Shown piece by piece: positions 1 through 6,402 of a DNA stretch of 6,402 nucleotides. Each line of letters starts with the position of its first letter. Positions within the stretch are counted from its first letter, which is position 1. Source of the stretch: Paracoccaceae bacterium (GTDB lineage Bacteria; Pseudomonadota; Alphaproteobacteria; Rhodobacterales; Rhodobacteraceae); the NCBI GenBank assembly GCA_003545125.1, contig DQCI01000061.1, forward strand, positions 369 through 6,770, written 5' to 3'. Position numbers and translations under genes: made by a program. The notes beneath the pieces are model-generated. The model was not told the origin of the DNA. It searched no databases and was given only the letters and a program-made list of their open reading frames with translations.

Positions 1-546
1 GCCGACAACGACGACGTGCAGGGCTGGATGATGGCCCGGATGGGGGCGCATCTCGCGCGCGAAGGTATTCGGCCGGCGGCCTGGCAGGAGGCGCGCAAAG
101 GACGGAGCGGCGGGATCGGCCACAACGCGATCCTGTTTGCCTGGCTCGGGCAAGAGGCTGGGGTTGCGGCCGCACGGGCGGGGTATGACGTGGTCATGTG
201 CCCGGCCCAACACGCCTATCTCGACATGGCCCATACCGGCCAGCGCGACGATTGGGGGGCGTTCGGGGTGGGCAATACCGATCTCGAGGAGACGGTCGGC
301 TGGAACCCGGTGCCCGAAGGCGCCGAGGACATCGCCCGGCGGATCATCGGCGTGCAAGGGAACTTCTGGAGCGAATTCACCACCGACGACGACCACTTGT
401 GGCCGATGCTGATGCCGCGGCTGCTTGGCGTCGCAACCTCCGCCTGGAGCCGCCAGGGGGTGCTGGACGGGCCCGGTCTGAGGACGCTGGCGGACGGGTA
501 TCGGGCGAGTATGGATGGGTTCTGGCGCTGGAACCACGCGGCCTGA
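1..546 (+). CDS. Beta-N-acetylhexosaminidase (glycoside hydrolase family 20), C-terminal part
   Basis: The reading frame is open from the first base and ends at TGA 544-546, so about 181 C-terminal residues are present and the N-terminal part lies outside the window. GH20 enzymes remove terminal N-acetylglucosamine or N-acetylgalactosamine from chitooligosaccharides and related glycans by substrate-assisted catalysis. The late part of the (beta/alpha)8 barrel is visible: RPAAWQEA, whose Trp belongs to the substrate pocket in this family; the CPAQHAYLDMA segment with the conserved Tyr-x-Asp; and GVQGNFWSE, whose Trp (367-369) and Glu (373-375) bind the sugar in known GH20 structures. The catalytic Asp-Glu pair lies upstream and cannot be checked. 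No signal peptide can be judged. No sugar-transport gene follows; the gene ends at a hairpin. The family call is firm; the substrate is inferred. Confidence 0.93.
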   Translation, partial: ADNDDVQGWMMARMGAHLAREGIRPAAWQEARKGRSGGIGHNAILFAWLGQEAGVAAARAGYDVVMCPAQHAYLDMAHTGQRDDWGAFGVGNTDLEETVGWNPVPEGAEDIARRIIGVQGNFWSEFTTDDDHLWPMLMPRLLGVATSAWSRQGVLDGPGLRTLADGYRASMDGFWRWNHAA

Positions 547-581
547 CACGGGGTCGTTCGGCGCAGGTCCGGTCACGGGGT

Positions 582-614
582 GGCCCGGGCGGACGGGATA
601 AAACCGCCCGGGCC
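582..614 (+). terminator. Strong GC hairpin after the hexosaminidase gene
   Basis: A perfect 11-bp inverted repeat (GGCCCGGGCGG at 582-592, CCGCCCGGGCC at 604-614) with an 11-nt loop starts 35 bases after the stop codon. A second small stem follows directly (616-620 with 625-629, loop GGAG). There is no T-tract, so it is not a textbook intrinsic terminator. It could act as a transcript 3'-end stabiliser or a Rho-associated end, which is common in high-GC alphaproteobacteria. The stem is seen directly; its role is inferred from position. Confidence 0.6.
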
Positions 615-777
615 TCGACCGGAGGGTCGGTCGGGGGTGGTGTGCGGACCGGGCGGCGCGTTCGGGTCTTCAAGGGGCCGCCACCCGACCCGATAGAATA
701 CATGGGTTTTCGCCCTTCACGTGTCATCGGGCCGGGCGTTCACCTTCCTGTGCCGCACGGGAACGTCACGAAGTCGC

Positions 778-814
778 GAGTCCAGTTGTGTTCGAAAAGT
801 ATAAGCGTCGAGTC
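778..814. promoter_or_regulatory. Two GANTC (CcrM-type) methylation sites upstream of ybjN
   Basis: GAGTC occurs at 778-782 and again at 810-814, 32 bp apart, at the left edge of the AT-rich island. GANTC is the recognition site of CcrM, the cell-cycle-regulated adenine methyltransferase of many alphaproteobacteria. Only two other copies exist in the window, both at the dnaE start. The motifs are seen directly; methylation and a regulatory effect are inferred. Confidence 0.5.
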
Positions 815-824
815 GCCAACATGC

Positions 825-857
825 ATAAATCGCCAATAAATCAAGAATAAAATCATT
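825..857. repeat. Three helically phased ATAAATC repeats
   Basis: ATAAATC begins at 825 and 836, and the variant ATAAAATC begins at 847, so three units follow one another at exactly 11 bp. The units are ATAAATCGCCA, ATAAATCAAGA and ATAAAATCATT. With one unit per helical turn, all copies face the same side of the DNA, as expected for an intrinsic bend, a nucleoid-protein site or a multi-copy operator. It lies 142-174 bases before the ybjN start codon. Chance in an AT-rich stretch cannot be excluded. Confidence 0.5.
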
Positions 858-950
858 TCCGCTTTACAGCCCGGAACCGATAGCTCACCGTGCTGCGCAG
901 GGATCAGGCGCGTCAGACGCCAGACCCTTCAGAGGCAACGAACTTTGGTG

Positions 951-991
951 CTTTTCTGCTCCACTGAGGTTCAAAAAAGAGCAGAAAGGGA
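951..991 (+). promoter_or_regulatory. Leader hairpin that pairs with the ybjN ribosome binding site
   Basis: TTTCTGCTC (953-961) is perfectly complementary to GAGCAGAAA (979-987). The stem extends outward through a T952-G988 wobble and a C951-G989 pair, giving 11 pairs around a 17-nt loop. The right arm runs into the Shine-Dalgarno-like AAAGGGA at 985-991, seven bases before the ATG at 999. In the folded state UUUU (952-955) faces AAAG of the ribosome binding site. This resembles fourU-type RNA thermometers or other SD-masking switches. The pairing is seen directly; the regulatory role is inferred and assumes transcription starts upstream of 951. Confidence 0.5.
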
Positions 992-998
992 CAGCCAC

Positions 999-1502
999 AT
1001 GTCGGCGACCGAGCACTTCCTTGAACCGGAAGACCTGCATCCTATTGATATTGTCGAAACCCTCGCCGAAGCGCAGGCTTGGGATTTCAACCGCGTGGCC
1101 GACGACCAGATCGCCATGGCGGTCGAAGGTCAGTGGCGGACGTATTCGATCACCCTCGCCTGGAGCGCTTACGACGAGACCCTTCGCTTGATCTGCACCT
1201 TCGAGATGGAGCCGCCGGAGGCGCGGCTTCCCGAGCTTTACGAGGCGCTCAATCTCACCAACGACCAGATCTGGGCCGGGGCTTTCACCTACTGGTACGA
1301 ACAGCGGCTGATGGTCTACCGCTACGGGCTGGTGTTGGCCGGTGGCCAGATGGCCGGGCCGGAACAGCTCAACCTGCTGATCGGCTCCGCGGTGGCGAAT
1401 TCGGAGCGGTTCTACCCTGCCTTTCAGCTTGCAACCTGGGGCGACCGTTCGGTCGAGGATGCCATGAAAGTGGCGATTTCCGAAGCCTACGGGCGCGCCT
1501 GA
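999..1502 (+). CDS. YbjN domain-containing protein
   Basis: This encodes a 167-residue acidic, soluble protein without a signal peptide or membrane segment. The sequence from EPEDLHPIDIVE through DDQIAMAVEGQW, LICTFEMEPPE and MVYRYGLVLAGGQ to the end in EAYGRA matches the YbjN-domain proteins (once DUF1790) found throughout Rhodobacterales; the match is from memory of the family. YbjN domains have a fold related to type III secretion chaperones; in E. coli YbjN affects motility and stress responses, but the function of the alphaproteobacterial form is unknown. ATG 999 is chosen because AAAGGGA (985-991) lies seven bases upstream and family members start near MS-x-EHFLEPEDLHP; an in-frame TTG at 945 is possible but unsupported. 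From memory, relatives often precede proC. That is not so here: the gene stands alone and faces a convergent minus-strand gene. Confidence 0.93.
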   Translation: MSATEHFLEPEDLHPIDIVETLAEAQAWDFNRVADDQIAMAVEGQWRTYSITLAWSAYDETLRLICTFEMEPPEARLPELYEALNLTNDQIWAGAFTYWYEQRLMVYRYGLVLAGGQMAGPEQLNLLIGSAVANSERFYPAFQLATWGDRSVEDAMKVAISEAYGRA

Positions 1503-1548
1503 CAGACTGCCAAGACGCCGCATTCAACGGCGCGTGTGCATTGCAACT

Positions 1549-1577
1549 GCCCCCCGGTGCCCCTCGCATCGGGGGGC
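1549..1577 (+). terminator. Hairpin between convergent ybjN and the SRPBCC relic
   Basis: A perfect 8-bp stem (GCCCCCCG 1549-1556, CGGGGGGC 1570-1577) with a 13-nt loop begins 46 bases after the ybjN stop. It is followed by GTATTATTT, a poor but T-containing tail. The minus-strand frame of the SRPBCC relic ends at 1581, three bases from the stem, so the hairpin could stop transcription from both sides. The stem is clear; termination is inferred. Confidence 0.65.
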
Positions 1578-1580
1578 GTA

Positions 1581-2129
1581 TTATTTCGGCCCGCTCAACA
1601 TCGGCGCAGTCTTCGTGACGGTCTGGACCCGTGCCGGCCGGTTGGGCTCTGCGTCCCAAATCCCCGGCCAGAGCCGCGAGCTGGTCGATGGCGGTGCCCC
1701 AGCCCTCGAAAACCCCATCTCGGCATGTTGGCTGCGCGCGTCCACGTTGGCGTGGAGCGCCCGGATGGTGATCTTGGTGCCGGCCTCGGTCGGGGCCAGG
1801 ATGTAGACCCCGGTCATGAAGCCGCTGCCGGTGGGATGAAAGCCGGGGGCCATCGCGTCGGTGAAGGCCAGCATGCGCTCGGGCTCGACCACGAGGATGC
1901 ATCCCGGGCCCTCGTCGATCGCCGCGCCGCCGGGACCGCGGATCGGGGTGTGGACCGCGCCGCCCGGGCGGGGCTCCAACACCACGTCATGTGCGGCGCA
2001 GGGCTAGGGGTGGAACCACTGCTCGACCAGCGCGGGCCCGGTGAGGCAGCGCAAGACATTGGCGGGGCTGGCGGCGATCACCTTTTCCAGGTCAAGGTCG
2101 GTCTCGGGGTTGAAGGCGAAGATGTCCAT
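1581..2129 (-). pseudogene. SRPBCC/AHSA1-type protein, broken by a stop codon and a frameshift
   Basis: The gene starts well: ATG at 2129-2127, with GAGAGGA (2142-2136) six bases before it. The protein begins MDIFAFNPETDLDLEKVI and continues to ALVEQWFHP, then meets TAG at 2006-2004. The same frame continues directly with family-like sequence (VLEPRPGG, FTDAMAPGFHP, GFMTGVYILAP, HAEMGF). Relatives read roughly WFCPKPW here, so the stop probably replaces a Lys codon (AAG to TAG), and the conserved Trp next to it is Cys. A second lesion lies in a run of four T (plus-strand A 1709-1712): one base is missing, and FEGWGTAIDQLAALAGDLG continues one frame over. The shifted frame has no nearby stop, while the original frame ends at TAA 1583-1581, so the ancestral end is uncertain. 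Family members bind small hydrophobic ligands or act as Aha1-like proteins. Sequencing error could explain one lesion, less easily both. Confidence 0.85.
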
Positions 2130-2168
2130 GTCTTGTCCTCTCGGGTTTGCCGGCGGAGGGTCCCTGGT

Positions 2169-2184
2169 CCGGTCGCGGGACCGG
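2169..2184 (-). repeat. Inverted repeat between arsR and the SRPBCC relic
   Basis: CCGGTC (2169-2174) and GACCGG (2179-2184) form a perfect 6-bp stem with a 4-nt loop in the 70-bp gap between the two minus-strand genes. Overlapping GGTCC and GGACC copies nearby allow alternative pairings. There is no T-tract. It may be an intercistronic RNA structure that sets the relative expression of the pair, or a chance of high G+C content. Confidence 0.35.
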
Positions 2185-2199
2185 CAACTTGGACCCCGC

Positions 2200-2571
2200 T
2201 CAGGACGACCGGTCCTTTCCGGGCATCTGCTTTCCGGGCATCGGGTTGGTCGCGAACTCCAACCGCCTTGCGACGGCTTCGAGCCGGGCGAGGCGACCTT
2301 GCCAGAGCGCGCGCTGGCGATCGAGCCAGCCGTCGATCGGATCGAGCGATTTCGGACGCAGCGCCACCATCCGCTGGCGGCCCTGTTTGCGGGTGGCGAC
2401 GAGCCCTGCGTCTTCCAGCACCTCGATATGGCGCAGGAAGGAGGGCAGGGCCATGTCATGCGGAGCGGCCAGCGCGCCAACCGGTTGAGCGCCATCGGCG
2501 AGTTGTTCGACCACGGCGCGGCGGGTCGGATCGGCGAGGGCAGAGAAGAGTGCGTCGATTTGGTTAGTCAT
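2200..2571 (-). CDS. ArsR-family winged-helix transcriptional repressor
   Basis: The 123-residue protein is intact. It opens with IDALFSALADPTRRAVVEQL, the typical first helix of ArsR/SmtB repressors. The recognition region follows at about residues 40-56 (APHDMALPSFLRHIEVLEDAG), then the beta-hairpin wing (ATRKQGRQRMVALRP) and an amphipathic C-terminal helix with DRQRALWQGRLARLE. No ELCVCDL-type metal site or other clustered Cys is present, so it is the non-metal subgroup often encoded beside SRPBCC/AHSA1 proteins. Such repressors usually control their own operon; the ligand is unknown. ATG 2571-2569 is chosen because family proteins start close to MTNQ-x-D; an in-frame TTG at 2607 would add 12 unrelated residues. 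There is no Shine-Dalgarno sequence before the ATG. The partner gene 70 bp downstream is broken, yet this gene shows no lesion. Confidence 0.92.
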   Translation of the reverse strand: MTNQIDALFSALADPTRRAVVEQLADGAQPVGALAAPHDMALPSFLRHIEVLEDAGLVATRKQGRQRMVALRPKSLDPIDGWLDRQRALWQGRLARLEAVARRLEFATNPMPGKQMPGKDRSS

Positions 2572-2574
2572 GTG

Positions 2575-2632
2575 GCTAAGTGTTTGCGCGAGGCCTTGCC
2601 AAGTCAATTAGAAACTTAGCGCATGGGCTAAG
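2575..2632. promoter_or_regulatory. Candidate ArsR operator: three GCTAAG/CTTAGC sites
   Basis: GCTAAG occurs at 2575-2580 and 2627-2632, and its complement CTTAGC at 2615-2620. The second and third form a dyad with a 6-bp spacer, and weaker symmetry outside it (AAACTTAGC against GCTAAGCTTT). The first and third are direct copies 52 bp apart, about five helical turns, within a longer shared GGCTAAG-NN-TTT. The first lies just before the arsR start codon. ArsR repressors typically bind imperfect inverted repeats at their own promoter, so autorepression is the simplest reading. The repeats are seen; binding is inferred. Confidence 0.55.
2579..2607 (-). promoter_or_regulatory. Possible arsR promoter, leaderless type
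   Basis: On the minus strand TTGACT (2607-2602) is a good -35 hexamer. Seventeen bases on, AACACT (2584-2579) is a poor -10, with three of six matches. Transcription would then begin at or next to the ATG at 2571, which fits the absence of a Shine-Dalgarno sequence. The first GCTAAG site overlaps this -10. The -35 is persuasive and the -10 is not. Confidence 0.35.
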
Positions 2633-2651
2633 CTTTCTTCACTTTCTTCGC

Positions 2652-2679
2652 TTGCCCCCGACGGTCAGCCACCTAGACT
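2652..2679 (+). promoter_or_regulatory. Possible dnaE promoter, leaderless type
   Basis: TTGCCC (2652-2657) and TAGACT (2674-2679) stand 16 bp apart, with four of six matches each to the housekeeping consensus. The -10 ends seven bases before ATG 2687, so transcription would start at the start codon. No Shine-Dalgarno-like sequence precedes the ATG (ACTCGCCGCC). A short tandem repeat of CTTTCTTC (2633-2640 and 2642-2649, period 9) lies just upstream. A GANTC site (GACTC 2676-2680) overlaps the -10. Promoter assignment is inferred. Confidence 0.35.
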
Positions 2680-2686
2680 CGCCGCC

Positions 2687-6211
<3,525 letters not shown>

Positions 6212-6225
6212 CGCTTCCAAACGGT

Positions 6226-6239
6226 GCGCCTTGCGGCGC
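6226..6239 (+). terminator. Short GC hairpin after dnaE
   Basis: GCGCC (6226-6230) pairs with GGCGC (6235-6239) across the loop TTGC, 15 bases after the dnaE stop; a T-G wobble extends the stem by one pair. No T-tract follows, so intrinsic termination is uncertain. It is one of several hairpins in this 190-bp tail. Confidence 0.4.
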
Positions 6240-6253
6240 GCAGGTTCGGTCGA

Positions 6254-6302
6254 TGGGGGCGCTGCCCCAAACTCCCGCAGTACTTGGACCAAGAAAAAGG
6301 GA
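6254..6302. repeat. Probable rhodobacterial intergenic dispersed repeat
   Basis: The segment combines a tight hairpin (GGGGC 6256-6260, GCCCC 6264-6268, loop GCT), an ACTCCCGCAGTACTTGGACC stretch containing the palindrome CTTGGACCAAG (6283-6293), and a purine tail AAGAAAAAGGGAG. From memory, intergenic repeats of Rhodobacterales often have this architecture: a GGGGC-CTGCCCC stem, a CCCGG-TATTTGG-like core, then AAGAA-AAGG. I cannot confirm copy number, since only one copy is in view. Confidence 0.45.
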
Positions 6303-6304
6303 GT

Positions 6305-6333
6305 GCCCGCCGGGATGCGGACGGCAGCCGGGC
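6305..6333. repeat. Imperfect GC hairpin downstream of dnaE
   Basis: GCCCG (6305-6309) can pair with CGGGC (6329-6333), with further partial pairing inside (GCCG against CGGC). The remaining sequence to 6402 has no recognisable gene, and the open frames crossing it show no known protein. It may be part of a longer dispersed repeat or the terminator of a gene entering from the right. Confidence 0.3.
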
Positions 6334-6402
6334 GCCTTGCGAGCCTCCGCGGTACTGCGCCGGGAACACAGGCAGGCGCGCCCTGGACCCAAGACCCGGA
6401 CC

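Larger units (their letters stand above)
547..998. other. Gene-free region upstream of ybjN
   Basis: I find no supportable gene in these 452 bases. The first 180 or so are very G+C-rich and hold the terminal hairpin plus a 7-bp inverted repeat (662-668 with 687-693). From about 783 to 868 the composition turns abruptly AT-rich, with a phased ATAAATC repeat and two GANTC sites. Candidate -10 hexamers such as TAAAAT (848-853) occur there, but I see no well-spaced -35, so I do not call a promoter. The last 50 bases form the ybjN leader hairpin. The open frames crossing this region have no recognisable protein sequence. Confidence 0.6.

Noticed and set aside
662..693. 7-bp inverted repeat as a second terminator or small RNA
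   Set aside because: The loop is long (18 nt), no clear T-tract follows and no promoter is visible; in such G+C-rich DNA this may be chance.
885..1523. 212-codon minus-strand open frame over ybjN
   Set aside because: It is a shadow of the conserved YbjN gene on the other strand, with no family resemblance and no ribosome binding site.
1581..1985. Separate short SRPBCC gene starting at GTG 1985
   Set aside because: The frame is the direct continuation of the SRPBCC gene across TAG 2006-2004. It would lack the N-terminal strand and helix of the fold and has no convincing start signal.
1536..2567. 343-codon plus-strand open frame over arsR and the SRPBCC relic
   Set aside because: It runs antisense to two recognisable protein families, and its sequence is Arg/Gly/Ala-rich without any domain.
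2200..2607. arsR starting at TTG 2607
   Set aside because: The extra 12 residues are unlike ArsR N-termini, and the TTG is itself part of the good -35 hexamer.

Overview
The window is G+C-rich (about two thirds G+C by eye). Its protein sequences look like those of an alphaproteobacterium of the Rhodobacterales/Paracoccaceae type. The clearest indicators are the YbjN-domain protein, the E. coli-like DnaE with a degenerate PHP domain, the ArsR-SRPBCC gene pair, and a downstream intergenic sequence in the style of rhodobacterial dispersed repeats. This is a chromosomal housekeeping region. I see no mobile element, CRISPR array, RNA gene or multi-gene defence or biosynthetic system.

Layout, left to right. 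(1) 1-546: the C-terminal part of a GH20 beta-N-acetylhexosaminidase, followed by a strong GC hairpin. (2) 547-998: about 450 bp without a gene. It holds an AT-rich island with an 11-bp-phased ATAAATC repeat, two GANTC sites, and a hairpin whose 3' arm covers the ribosome binding site of the next gene. (3) 999-1502: a YbjN-domain protein. (4) 1549-1577: a GC hairpin between convergent genes. (5) 2571-1581, minus strand: an ArsR-family repressor gene (intact) and its SRPBCC/AHSA1-type partner, which is broken by an in-frame TAG and a 1-nt deletion. (6) 2572-2686: a compact divergent control region with three GCTAAG/CTTAGC sites. (7) 2687-6211: dnaE, the DNA polymerase III alpha subunit, complete. 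(8) 6212-6402: non-coding DNA with several hairpins and a probable dispersed repeat.

How the genes relate. No pathway joins them. The ArsR and SRPBCC genes are a typical co-transcribed pair in which the repressor probably controls itself and its partner. Here the partner has decayed and the repressor has not. dnaE is transcribed divergently from arsR, and neither gene has a visible Shine-Dalgarno sequence, so both may be leaderless. The most notable whole-window pattern is the distribution of the CcrM methylation motif GANTC. It occurs only four times in 6.4 kb, against roughly 20 expected. The four form two close pairs, one upstream of ybjN and one straddling the dnaE start codon.
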